This document shows positions 12,546 to 23,294 of a DNA stretch of 64,000 nucleotides, in pieces. Source of the stretch: Salticus scenicus (Eukaryota; Arthropoda; Arachnida; Araneae; Salticidae); NCBI GenBank assembly GCA_963930645.1, contig OZ005652.1, positions 323,792,738-323,856,737 on the forward strand, given 5' to 3'. Position 1 is the stretch's first letter. Every line of letters begins with the position of its first letter. The translations under genes were made by a program, and so were the position numbers. Under the pieces are notes generated by a model, which was given only the letters and a program-made list of their open reading frames with translations, searched no databases and was not told where the DNA came from.

Positions 12546-12934
12546 ACAGTTTTTTTTTTTTTTTAATGGACAATTCGTATTCTGTAGTTCAAAACGTGTA
12601 AATACAATGAAAACCTGAACTGTAAATATTTTATTACTCCAGTATTTTCTTGTATTAAATACAGAAAAAAAGTAAAAATATTGAAATTGAGAGAAAACTT
12701 ACAAAATAAATTTTGAGACATGAACAGAGGAACTGTCGCTAAGGAATGCATCTTCATATTTTAAGGTAAAGAAAAATCAGTTATTTATTTCACGCTTTTC
12801 GTATATTTAGATCCATGAACAAAGGTTTTTCCCTTTTCTACCCTGTAGCATCAAGTTAAAAAAAAAAAAAAAGAAAAAAAAAGAAGAAGAAGTTTTCAAA
12901 ATAAAATTGAGAAAATTCATATGATTAAAAGGAT

Positions 12935-13355
12935 TTATCTCTACTTATATCGTCCCCGAAAGCCCAATCCAGTGTTATTCTATGGAAAATTTTGCCGCGT
13001 TATAACTCATTAACGAATATATATTTTTAAATTTCGTTTACACGTTCAGAAAATTCATAATTATTACACTATTTATCGCTTTCTAAAAAAGATTTTTTTT
13101 TTAATTTTTAATTTTTTATTTTGTGGTTCTAAAATGCGAAATTTTGCATTTTTTAGTTTTAAAATGAAATATTAAAAATTAAGAAAATCAATTTTTAAAA
13201 AGCGATAATTTTTTTAACAGTTGTGAATTTTCTGAATGTGAAAACGGAGTTCAAAAATATGCATGCGTTAATGAGTTATAACAGGGCAAAATTTCCATAG
13301 AATAACGTAGGTGCGTCTTTCGAAGACGGTAAGTAGAGAATCTCCTTAAGGAATG
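12935..13355. mobile_element. ~400-bp foldback/MITE-like element
   Basis: Two arms are complementary by eye: TTATTCTATGGAAAATTTTGCC near 12976 against GGGCAAAATTTCCATAGAATAA near 13286, TTATAACTCATTAACG against CATGCGTTAATGAGTTATAA, and CGCTTTCTAAAAAAGATTTTT against AATTTTTAAAAAGCG further in. Outer ends share CTCTACTTA / TAAGTAGAG. No coding sequence. Target duplication not resolved. Confidence 0.6.
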
Positions 13356-13575
13356 AATATAGTAATTGTTGCTAAAGGAATCAACACAGTTACCGAATGT
13401 CTTTACATGAAAGAATAGACTAAAAAATGTCCTGTCGTCAAAATTAATTTCTTTTTGTACATATATTTCCATATTAAACAAAAATACGTTTCAGTTTCTT
13501 TTATTTTTATACACTCTTCATTTTTACACGTAATATTTTGTATTTAAATTTGAAAACCGGAAGTGGGACATCGGA

Positions 13576-13942
13576 AACCGGAAGTGGGACCGTAAGTCCG
13601 TATCTCAAAAACGGCTCTAACGATTTTCTTCAAACGTGCTATATAAGCACTCTATTAGATGTCCTTTCGAATGATATAGTTGGTTAGTTCAGGAAAATTG
13701 ATAGGCGTCCTGTATAAATAGCTCAATTTCAGGCCTCGCAAAGGCGTTCCTTTAAAAACGGTTGTACGGATTTTTTTCAAACTCGCCATTTTAACTCACT
13801 TTTAAATATGCTTTTGTATGTAATTATTGTTTTTCTGTCAATAATTGAGTTTAACCGGAAGTGGGACCGTAAGTCCGTACCTCAAAAACGGCTCTAACAA
13901 TTTTCTTCAAATTTGCTATATAAACACTCTATTAGATGTCCT
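13576..13942. repeat. 278-bp tandem repeat, monomer 1 and 5' part of monomer 2
   Basis: AACCGGAAGTGGGACCGTAA starts monomers at 13576 and 13853 (277-bp period); they share CAAAAACGGCTCTAAC, CACTCTATTAGATGTCCT and other phrases. Monomer 2 is interrupted at 13942 by the copia element and resumes at 19,009; monomer 3 starts about 19,198. A partial copy of the starting motif also lies at about 13554. Confidence 0.9.
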
Positions 13943-14212
13943 TGTTGGTATAAATGGGTCCACAGAGTGAAAAGCAGAGTCTTTTAAACAATCACAACAT
14001 TTAATAATATAGAAAAGTAGAATAACATAATGCGGGCATTTCTCGCCGCACGCTTAGCAAAGCTTTCTCGTACAGACTCATATAAACATCTCTTTCTCAG
14101 AGAAGCGAAGATGCGCTGTTGATTACGTAATACAGTTGCGTCACATCTGACGTCATGACAGGTGTGAGCTGGTTAACAGATGATATGAGGAAACATGCAT
14201 TGAAATCCTTCA
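13943..14212 (-). repeat. Copia 3' LTR
   Basis: 270 bp with TG..CA ends on both strands, matching 18734-19003 except at 14138. The minus-strand U3 carries two bZIP-type palindromes: TGACGTCA (14148-14155) and TTACGTAA (14123-14130), about 30-60 bp upstream of an AT-rich TTTATAT word at about 14090-14096 that could act as a TATA box. Promoter roles are inferred from the motifs. Confidence 0.95.
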
Positions 14213-14222
14213 TTTCCCCCTT
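14213..14222 (-). other. Copia polypurine tract
   Basis: The minus strand reads AAGGGGGAAA directly before the 3' LTR, the expected plus-strand DNA priming site in reverse transcription. Confidence 0.85.
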
Positions 14223-14453
14223 ATTCAATAAATGTTTCGAAAATAAAACATATTTATGCATTATAATAGCATATTAAAAATTACAGAAAATTATTTTTAT
14301 GCAAGAGTTACTTAAAATAAGAAAAGTGTTAGTAAAGAAATAGAATTATAAGCAAATAATTATGGTTAATATAATAAAATAAAATACGTAAAATATAAGC
14401 AGTTAATTTCTTAATGAAAACACAGTTTAAATATATATATTTTTTTAAGTTCT

Positions 14454-16742
14454 TCAGTCCTGAGTATTAAGTCCTATCATACCACAACATTTTTCATGTT
14501 TATATGCATTTAAACTTTTTGTTAAAATATCTGCAGGTTGTTCATCTGATGAAATATATTTAATGTCAATTAGTTTATTATTGTAAACTTCTCGCACAAA
14601 ATGATGACGAATGTCAATGTGCTTAGATCGATTGTGATAAACAGGATTTTTTACTAATCTCAGTGCAGATTGATTGTCGCACATGATTGAAGTAGGACTT
14701 GATACAATTTCAGGATCCAATTCTTTTAAGAAATTTCTAACATGAATTGTCTCTTTTGCGGATTCGGACTGAGACATATATTCAGATTCTGTTGTGGATA
14801 GAGCAACGGTTCGCTGCTTTCTAGATTCCCAAGAAATAGGTCCACCGGCATATTTAAAGACGTATCCTGTATATGATTTTCTATCATTTATATCCGATGC
14901 CCAATCGGCATCAACAAATGCTGTCAATGGTTTATCGTCTCTGTAATACACAATTCCTAAATTTCTAGTGCCATTGAGATATCTTAGTATTCTTTTAGCA
15001 GCTATCCAGTGAGGTTTTCCTGGATTGTTATTAAACTGACTTAAATAATTTACAGCATGGGTGATATCTGGTCTGGTAGCAACCGACAGATACATAAGAG
15101 AACCAATTAATTGTCTATAAGGAATTTTTGACATGTATGATTTCTCTTCTTCTGTATTTGGACACATTTGTTTAGTTAATTTTACACTGCTATCTAAAGG
15201 TGTATTCACCACTCTAGAATCTTCCATATTAAATTTATTTAGTAAATCTTCAATGTATTTCTTTTGTGTTATAGTGATGCTGTCCCTATCTTGATTAAAT
15301 TCAATGCCTAAGCAATAATGCAGAAGGCCCATATCTTTCATTTTGAAAGATTCTGCTAATTTATTTCTTATATCAAAATAGTGCTCTTCACTTTTAGTGA
15401 GACAAATTAAATCGTCGACATAGACGATTATATTAGCATCAAAAGGATATTTTGAGTAATACACACATTTGTCGGAATTCAAAGGGTTAAATTTCATTTT
15501 TCTCAATGTCTCATCTAATTTCTTAAACCACTGTCTTCCTGACTGCTTAAGGCCATACAAAGATTTTTTTAATAAACACACTTTATTTTCGTGTATATAA
15601 TTTTCAAAAAATTCAGGAAGTTCCATATAAATTTCTTCATGTAACATTCCGTTAACATATGCCATAATGAAATCTAACTGGTATGCTGTGAAACCATTCT
15701 GGATAGCATACGCGATTGCAGTTCTTATAGAACTTAATCTGGCTACTGGTGAAAAATTTTCCTCAAAATCTATACCTTGTTTCTGTGAACACCCTTTGGC
15801 AACCAATCTGGCCTTAAATTTTTCAATTTGACCATCTGGTTTGAATTTTGTTTTTAAAACCCATTTACACCCAATTACCTTTTTATCTTTTGGTCTATCT
15901 ACAATTTCCCAAGCGTTTTGCTTAACTAAAGAATCATATTCTAATTTCATCGCGTTTTCCCAATTTTTAGCATAATCTCCATTTAACGCGTCGATTACGC
16001 TGGGATTAATTTCATTAAATGAGTTATCAGCTAATTGAGAAGTTTCATCTTTATATTTTGTATCTGTAATACACTCCTTATGAGACTTTTGAAAGTTCGA
16101 ACTTTTAATTTTTTTAGGTCGGCCTGGACCGCGTTTAAAAGTAGGATTGTTTTTATTAATCCTTTCCTCTTGTTTACATATATCGCCAGCACTCTCCTCC
16201 CCTCCACTCACATCTTCTACGTTCCCCCCTTCAGAAAGCGAGTGGTTCGCTTCCCCCCTTTTCCAAAAAGAGAAACTTTCTCCGTTGAATTCAGGGGGAT
16301 AGCAAATCGATCCGCTGTTTTCCCCCCTTTGGATGTCTGCGGTTTGAGTAGGGATAGGAGTTTCATTTTTAATATTACAATCATTGCATTTATTCTCAGA
16401 CGGAAAAATTAATTCTAATTGATCAGTAGTGGCTGAATCATTTGTTTCAAATTCGTCTATAAATCGAACATCACGACTTATGACAATTTTTCTGGTATCC
16501 TTATTCCATAATCTGTAAGCGCGTGATTCATTTGAATAGCCAACGAATATATGTTCGTGTGACCTAGCTTCAAACTTTCCTTTTGATTTTTTATTTAGAA
16601 CAAAATATTTCTGTCCGAAAATTTTAAAATAGTTAACAGTTGGTTTATAACCGAAAAACAATTCGAAAGGGGTTTTATTTTCTTTAATTCCTTTAGTGGG
16701 ACACCTGTTTTTAATATATGCAGCGCAATTTACTGCTTCAGC
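14454..16742 (-). pseudogene. Copia polyprotein, C-terminal part: integrase tail, RT, RNase H
   Basis: This continues in the same frame as the gag-integrase segment after a TGA at 16743-16745. It begins with the end of the integrase region, passes a hydrophilic linker with a GPGRPKK stretch, then the copia-type reverse transcriptase: CKWVLKTKFKPDG, the LDFIMAYVNG strand with the first catalytic Asp, SLYGLKQSGRQW, and the YVDD catalytic box encoded at about 15411-15422. The C-terminal RNase H has FVDADWASD, STTESEYM, CDNQSA and KHIDIRHHF, the usual copia signature. The frame runs to TAA at 14454 without further breaks over about 760 codons. These enzymes copy element RNA into DNA in cytoplasmic particles. 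Only the upstream stop prevents an uninterrupted polyprotein of about 1,370 codons. Confidence 0.95.
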
Positions 16743-18572
16743 TCAGAATGTATTTGGAAGGTTTGATTGCATTAATAAACACCTCGCCATTTCGCATAAT
16801 GTACGATTTTGTCTTTCAATTCTAGAATTTTGCTGAGGCGTCATTGGTGAGGAATATTCGCGTTTAATACCGCATTCTTCAATATATTTATTGAATTCTT
16901 CGCCACAATATTCCAAACCATTATCGGTATGCAGTATTTTAATTTTTTTTCCTAATCGATTTTCGACTGCTGCTTTATATCTCCGGAACGCGTTCTTAGC
17001 TTCATCTTTTGTTTTTAGAAAATTTACTTCAATGTAACGAGATTTATCATCCAAAAAAGTAATAAAGTAACGTGATCCGCCATGGGATTTAACATTTATA
17101 GGGCCACATAAATCAGAATAAACTACTTCTAATAATTCCTTACTATGAAATTTGTTTTCTTTACAAAATGGTTTCACAGTTTGTTTAGACTGAATGCATA
17201 CTTTACAATCTTTTAAAGAATCTTTTTCATTAAAATTTAAATCTCTTAACATATTTTCAGATTTTAATAATTTTAAATCTTTTTCATTTAAATGTCCTAA
17301 TTTTAAATGCCATTTATGAAAGTTGCTTACCTGAGTTGTTGCAGCGATATCCACCTGCGGCTGAAAAAAATATAAATCACCTTTTCTCGTAGCACTTATA
17401 ATTAGAGAGCCGTCCTGCTCCGTAATTTTTGCACATTTTTCGGTAAATACAACTCGGCAGTTGTTTGCAGTAGCTTTTGATATAGACATTAAATTGCATT
17501 TCAATTTTGGAACGCACAAAACATTTGTTAACTTTAAATTGGTTACACCGTGATTACCGGGAACTTTTAATTTGACTGTTCCAACACCTGTGATCTCCGC
17601 TGTTTCATCTACAGCTAATTTTATAAATGATCCAATTCTAGGTTCGAAATCTGTAAACAAATTCTTGTCATGAGCCATATGTGATGTCGTACCGCTATCG
17701 AGACACCACTCGGAATGTTCTTGGAAAGAGTTACTGGCTGCCATCGTGAACTCTGTACTATCTTCAACCATGAAAGATCTATCTTTGTATTTATTCGATG
17801 AAGTGAATTTTCTGTCTGAGATCTTCTTTCTGCATTCTGAGGCTTTATGCCCTACTTTTGAACAGTAATTGCATTTGAAGATTGCATAATTTCTTTCGCC
17901 ATACGTGTTCTTGTTCTGCACAGGCTTTAAGATTTCTCTTTTGTTCTTTTCAGGAAGATTTTTCTTGTGAGTTGTAAAATACGCATTTGATGATTCTTGA
18001 TGCTTTTTATTTTTTCTTGACTCATATTCTTCCATCATTTTAATTTTTAGAGCTTCAGGCTGCGGCAATTCATCTCTTGCTTCTATGGCGCACCTGAAAT
18101 TTTCATAGCTGTCAGGAATACTATATAAGAGCAAAATTGATAATAGGTCTTCGGCTACTTGAATGTCCATTTCTTTTAGCTTGTCCACTATATCAAAGAA
18201 AATATTGAGGTGATCGGACATATTTTCACTGTCAGTCATTTTTTTAAAGAGTAGCTGCTTCAATAGGGTGGCTTTCTTTGCCGGTCCTCTCGATTCGTAA
18301 ACTTCTTTTAATTTATTCCATACTTCATTTGAGGTGGTACAATGTTTAATACGACACAACTCACTTGGGGTAATTGCTAGGATTAAATCGGCTCTAGCTT
18401 TACGGTCAATTTCGAGCCATTTTTCTTCGTCTTCGGCGCCTTCATCGGGCTTAATTTTCGTTCCGTTAGCATAACTCCAGTGATCATTCTTGATTAAAAC
18501 AGCTTCTATCTGCAGCTTCCAGGTGTCAAAATTATTTTTGGATAACTTTTCTATATTTAATACTTGCGACAT
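16743..18572 (-). pseudogene. Copia polyprotein, N-terminal part: Gag, protease, integrase core
   Basis: Starts at an ATG 161 nt inside the 5' LTR. Residues about 1-190 form the copia Gag (retrotransposon gag/UBN2 type). A CCHC zinc knuckle lies at C234-C247, the aspartic protease active site at D292 (LDSGTTSHM), the integrase HHCC domain at about H422-C459, and catalytic D487, D550 and E586 with DD35E spacing. The frame ends at TGA (16743-16745) where copia integrases normally have tryptophan (FWAEA-type motif), so a single G-to-A change explains the stop. Downstream codons continue in frame. All visible catalytic residues are intact. Readthrough or a recent nonsense mutation are the alternatives. 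Confidence 0.95.
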
Positions 18573-18717
18573 ATTTAATCAGCTATAGTAGCTTCTTTAT
18601 AAAAATAGAATCAAAAATACTTTTGATTTCAGCCCTTAGGCTTAACTGTAAGTCACACTTTAGTTTTAGCGAACGTTAATTTAAATTTTTAAAAAGTCCG
18701 CAGTAAGATGCGTGTCT

Positions 18718-18732
18718 CTGGGCCCATAACCA
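18718..18732 (-). other. Copia primer binding site, half-tRNA type
   Basis: The plus strand CTGGGCCCATAACCA lies one base inside the 5' LTR. It equals the anticodon-stem/loop region of eukaryotic initiator tRNA-Met, not the tRNA 3' end. Drosophila copia is primed by a cleaved initiator tRNA-Met pairing with this same region, so this element very probably uses the same mechanism. Confidence 0.9.
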
Positions 18733-18733
18733 T

Positions 18734-19003
18734 TGTTGGTATAAATGGGTCCACAGAGTGAAAAGCAGAGTCTTTTAAACAATCACAACATTTAATAATA
18801 TAGAAAAGTAGAATAACATAATGCGGGCATTTCTCGCCGCACGCTTAGCAAAGCTTTCTCGTACAGACTCATATAAACATCTCTTTCTCAGAGAAGCGAA
18901 GATGCGCTGTTGATTACGTAATACAGTTACGTCACATCTGACGTCATGACAGGTGTGAGCTGGTTAACAGATGATATGAGGAAACATGCATTGAAATCCT
19001 TCA
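18734..19003 (-). repeat. Copia 5' LTR
   Basis: 270 bp, identical to the 3' LTR except for A at 18929. On the minus strand it begins TGAAGG and ends ACCAACA, followed by the primer site. The same CRE-like and TTACGTAA palindromes are present (about 18914-18946). Confidence 0.95.
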
Positions 19004-19008
19004 GTCCT

Positions 19009-19361
19009 TTCGAATGATATAGTTGGTTAGTTCAGGAAAATTGATAGGCGTCCTGTATAAATAGCTCAATTTCAGGTCTCCCAAGGGCGTTCCTTTAAAA
19101 ACAGCTGTACGGATTTTTTTTTTAACTCGCCACATTAACTCACTTTTAAATATCCTTTTGTATGTAATTGTTGTTTTCCGGTCAATACTTGAGTTTTGGT
19201 AAAAGTTGGTATCTCGAAAAGGGCTCTAACAATTTTCTTGAAAATTTTATATAAATCCATTTCTTTCTCGTGTATTACGTGGTTATTAGAGGAAAATTAA
19301 CAGTCTTCTTGCTTAGGTAGGTCATCTTCAAATCTCGGAAATTTGTGTTTCAAAAAATAAC
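19009..19361. repeat. 278-bp tandem repeat, rest of monomer 2 and first part of monomer 3
   Basis: Resumes directly after the copia target duplication with TTCGAATGATATAGTTGG, as in monomer 1 at 13,669. Monomer 3 starts about 19,198 and is more diverged; it is interrupted by the BEL/Pao element at 19,362 and resumes at 25,978. Confidence 0.85.
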
Positions 19362-19936
19362 TGTTGACTCAATGGGAGCGGGGACGGCGCCAGACAATCA
19401 CGTGACGATAGAGAGAAACCAAACTTTCATTTTTTTCTTTTTTTTTTGTTATTGTTATGTTTTTTACTCTCTCGGAACATATTCATGAAAAACAGAAGTA
19501 CTTTATTCTTAGTGAAAAACATTCGAACATTAATACGGAAGTCTAGCCGTAAATTATTCATTAATTGATATATTATTCAAATAGGAAATCGTATTCTCTA
19601 TTATCTTTATAATTCACTCAAGGCATAAAAAAAATGCCTTTTACATGTATTCGACATGGTTTTAAACCTGTGCTAAAATATTTGAAAGATTCTGTTTTTG
19701 TTCATAAAATTCTGAAAGAAAATCTCTGATTAAAGTCAAATATAGTAAGCAATCGGATTTCATCCTTTTTTATTTGTGTGGCATAAGCTGTATTTCAAGC
19801 GACCACAGGAAATGCAGGAGATAGGTGAGTTAGCTTTTCCTTAATATTATGCATGCTAAAATCAGTTTCGTTTTGAATTCAAACTGTTGTTTATGCAGAT
19901 CAAACTTCTTTATACATAATTCTAATTAAATCAACA
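19362..19936 (+). repeat. BEL/Pao 5' LTR
   Basis: 575 bp with TGTTGA/TCAACA inverted ends. A small hairpin, AAGGCAT-A7-ATGCCTT, lies at about 19620-19640. Compared with the 3' LTR it lacks 14 nt between two CAG triplets near 19394 and has about 9 extra nt near 19530. Confidence 0.95.
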
Positions 19937-20128
19937 TGTTTTTGGTCCGTACTCGAGCCATGAGGCTATCGATGATAAATAAATAAATAATAAAAGATAT
20001 ATATATATATTTATTTAATCTGTATTTGATATTCTTATTCTTATTCTTATTCTTATTCGTAATCATTTATTCTTGAAATGATTTATTTTTTGTTCTTGAA
20101 TGTTTGTTCTGTAATTCGAAGGCCTATA

Positions 20129-20246
20129 CCCTAACAGCACAGTTAGGCTTAACTTATCCACAGTACATCTTAAGGATGTTTCTGGGATGTCTTTTCATCC
20201 AGAAGACATCTTGAAGATATCCTGGGAAGGTGATGTGCTGTCTGGG
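20129..20246 (+). mobile_element. ~118-bp MITE, copy 1 (in BEL leader)
   Basis: Begins CCCTAACAGCACAG and ends GTGCTGTCTGGG, which are imperfect inverted termini. Nearly identical copies lie at 47504-47621 (same strand) and 58159-58265 (opposite strand). The interior has GGATGT/ACATCT/GAAGACATC words. Flanked by TA on both sides here, but the other copies do not share that, so the duplication length is unresolved. It is inside the BEL element and is therefore younger than it. Confidence 0.85.
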
Positions 20247-20279
20247 TAGTTATATGTATTTAAACTTATATATTCTAAA

Positions 20280-21389
20280 ATGCCGAAATTATCTAAGCAA
20301 GTTTTATTATTTGAAAATTTATGTAAGGAAATCGATAGTTTTAGAGATAGAGTAAAGGGGTGTAGTAAAGATGAACAATCTAAGGTTAAATTATTAAAAA
20401 CGAAAGTTCAATCGTATGATCATGAAATCGCGGCAATATTTAAAAATTTATCCGCTAAAGAGAATGAGGATTATATGGATATGTATTTGAGATATAAGGG
20501 AGTGGTTTTTGATTTACTGGTGGAGTTAGAGGACAAAACAGAAGTAAACGCGTGCGATTCAGATACTCACGCGGAAAATAAAGACGAGAAAAATGGTAAA
20601 TCGTCTCTTATTAAATTACCGAAATTTGATCTTCCGCGATTTTTCGGCGAAACCGAAAATTGGATTTCTTTTAAAGAAATTTTTAACTCGACAATTCTAC
20701 AGAATAATCAATTATCCAAAATTGAAAAACTGGAATATTTACATTCTTCAGTGCGCGGAAACGCAGCTAAATTAATTCGAGGATTCGCTCTAAAAGAGGA
20801 AAATTTGGATCAATGTTGGGAAATATTAAATGAAAAATATGAAAATAAAAGACAATTAGCATTGAGTCAAACTAACAAAATATTTTCTATGAAAATTGTA
20901 AAAGCAAACAATGCTAAAACTTTACTGGAGTTATTAGATACTTGCAATGAAGCCGTCAGAAATTTAAAAACTTTGGGTTTAGATTCTAATGCTTTAAGCG
21001 ACTTAATTATAATAAAATTCATGATGGGGAAATTGGATGAATCGTTAAAACAGAGATGGGAATTAATGTTGGATAGTGATAAATTCCCTGATCTTGATCT
21101 TTTTAGGAAATTCGTTGAGCGCGAAGCGCGCGGTGTTGAAGAGATAAAATGTAAACAAGACGTAAAATTCACTAATTCGAAGAAATCAAACAACGTATTG
21201 AGTACAATTGTGAAAAAGGAAAATACGTGCATTCTTTGTAATGAGCGTCATGCGCTATTTAAATGTCCGACATTTAATTCAAAACCGGTTAAAGAAAGAT
21301 TGAAATTCGTTGAATTAAATAAGTTATGTCAAAATTGCTTACGCCAAAATCATAGGCTGGAGAATTGTAGGATAAACATTAATTGTTAA
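20280..21389 (+). pseudogene. BEL/Pao Gag
   Basis: Begins at an ATG about 340 nt inside the 5' LTR, leaving a 5' leader. Residues about 1-90 are charged and helical; about 95-260 (KLPKFDLPRFFGE, WISFKEIF, EKLEYLHSSVRGNA) match the DUF1759 capsid-like region of BEL/Pao polyproteins. The C-terminal CILCNERHALFKC and CQNCLRQNHRLENC stretches are zinc knuckles. A TAA at 21387-21389 interrupts a third cysteine-rich stretch, and the codons beyond (NCAEKHHTLLH) continue in the same frame, so this is an acquired nonsense mutation rather than the natural Gag end. Gag would form the particle that packages element RNA. Confidence 0.9.
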
Positions 21390-22115
21390 AATTGTGCAGA
21401 AAAACATCATACCTTACTGCATGTTTATGGTAGAAATTCAAATTCTGAAAGGGCGAATCATGTATCGCCAGATATCTCATTTTCAAATAGTGCTCAGTTT
21501 TATTCTAGTAATGTTTTGTTATCTACAGCACTAATTAAGGTTAAATCAAATAAAGGCAAAATTATGCATTGTAAAGCTTTGATAGGTAATGCTAGTCAAA
21601 ATTCATTAATTACTAAGGAATGTGCTAAGCGACTAAATTTGCCCTTACGGAGCACGTCGCATAGTATAATAGGGATTAATTGCGTTTTAGCAGAAACTGC
21701 TCTCAACGAAACAGAATTTAAATTTACTCCGCATTTTTCGTCGGAGTCATTTTCAGTCAGCACTTTTATAGTTGATAGGATTACCTCACCTCTCCCTAAT
21801 TTCCAACTACCGCAACACGATTGGCCACACATACAGGGATTACAACTAGCTGATCCCAATTATTACGTTAGTGGTCCCATCGATATTCTTCTTGGGGCAG
21901 AAATAGTCGCCTCAATCTGCAATGGCAGTCCAATTCAAGGGCCAGCTGGAACTCCTACAGCATTCCCCACAAAGCTGGGTTACCTCCTTTCAGGACGAAT
22001 AAACAGTTTTCAATGTACAAATATCAGTTTAACATGTCATATGACTGTTGATGATGATATCAACAACACTTTAAAACAACTTTTTGATACAGAATCAATT
22101 CCAAATGTAGAATAA
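21390..22115 (+). pseudogene. BEL/Pao aspartic protease region, catalytic Asp lost
   Basis: In frame with Gag after the 21387 stop. About 30 codons into the recognisable protease, the active-site motif reads ALIGNASQNSLIT; Pao-type proteases have Asp where this copy has Gly (codon GGT, 21585-21587). This is a GAT-to-GGT-type change that would abolish catalysis. A later GPIDILLGAEI matches the conserved C-terminal strand of the retropepsin fold. The frame ends at TAA (22113-22115), again with the same frame continuing into the RT part. The protease would normally cut the polyprotein during particle maturation. Confidence 0.85.
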
Positions 22116-23294
22116 AAAAAGATAGAAAATGATCCTGTGGAAAATATTTATTTGACCACAACTAAAAGAAATAGTCAGGGAAGATATGTAGTTCATCTAC
22201 CCTTTAAGCCAGATAAGGCACTAGGTGACAGTAAGTCAGGTGCCATTTCAAGATTTCTTTCCATTGAAAATAAAATTAAAAAGAACCCACAATTAAAGAG
22301 GGAGTATTCGAATTTCATGAACGAATATATATCTTTGGGTCATATGACAAAATTAAATCCAGATAAAATTAATGAAACGCCACATTATTATTTACCGCAT
22401 CATGCGGTGGTAAATGAAAATTCTGAAACAACAAAATTACGTGTAGTATTTGACGCCTCGTTTAAAACAACAAATGACAAATCTTTAAATGACATTTTAT
22501 ATATTGGTCCTAAACTACAGTCAAATATTTTTGACAATTTAGTAAAATTTCGAGCCAATCCTGTAGCGTTCAGTGCAGACATATCTAAAATGTATCGGCA
22601 AATCTTAATTGAAAGGAAACATAGAATCTACCAAAGAATTGTTTGGAGAGAATCTCCCAATGACCAATTATCTTTTTACGAATTGAATACTGTCACCTAC
22701 GGAATAGCTTGTGCACCCTATTTAGCGTTACGCACGCTTAAGCAATTATATGAGGATGAAAATCAGAACTTCCCAGTAGCAACAGAAATTGCCAAAGACA
22801 ATTTTTACATCGACGACTTATTGTCAGGGGCACAATCCCTTCAATTAGCAAAAGATAGAATAATGGAGCTGCAGGCTCTAATGCATGCTGGAGGATTTAA
22901 ATTTAGGAAGGCTTGTAGCCATCCAGAAGCGCTCTCTGATATTCCAGAAGAAGAGAAGGCTAATTCGGTCATTCATTTTTTTGAGGATAAAGAAAAAATA
23001 AATCAAAGAGTACTAGGAATGTTCTGGGATTTAAGTGAAGATACTCTTCAAGTTAGAACCTTAGCTGATCAACAAATTAATACAAAAAGACAGTTGCTCT
23101 CCGTAATTGCGCAAATTTATGATCCCCTCGAAATTATTTCGCCATCTACTATCATCTTAAAAATCATTCTACAAAAATTGTGGAAGTGCAATCAACGTGG
23201 GATGAGCCTATACCTCCAGATATTTTGCAAGAATGGAAAACTTTTTATAATGAAATTAATGAGTTTAAATCTATGTCCATTCCACGCTATGTAG
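22116..23294 (+). pseudogene. BEL/Pao reverse transcriptase
   Basis: Continues in the Gag frame after the 22113 stop. The pre-RT linker (YYLPHHAVV) leads to VVFDASFKT, FSADISKMYRQI with the first catalytic Asp, the TYGIACAPYLALRTL stretch typical of BEL/Pao RT, and the YIDD catalytic box at about 22806-22817. The DUF1758/peptidase A17 connection region follows (VLGMFWD, ISPSTIILKIILQKLWK). A single-base frameshift at about 23175-23190 moves the reading frame, and the last ~35 codons of this frame are out-of-frame noise. Confidence 0.92.

Larger units (their letters stand above)
13943..19003 (-). mobile_element. Complete Ty1/copia LTR retrotransposon
   Basis: The 5,061-bp element lies on the minus strand between two 270-bp LTRs and is flanked by the 5-bp target duplication GTCCT (13938-13942, 19004-19008). 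LTRs differ at one base (G at 14138, A at 18929), so insertion is recent. Between them are a polypurine tract, a primer site complementary to an internal part of initiator tRNA-Met, and a gag-protease-integrase-RT-RNase H frame broken by one TGA. It sits in monomer 2 of the 278-bp tandem repeat; rejoining the flanks restores the sequence seen in monomer 1. Confidence 0.97.

Noticed and set aside
16035..16412. 125-codon plus-strand open frame
   Set aside because: Antisense shadow of the copia linker and RT region.
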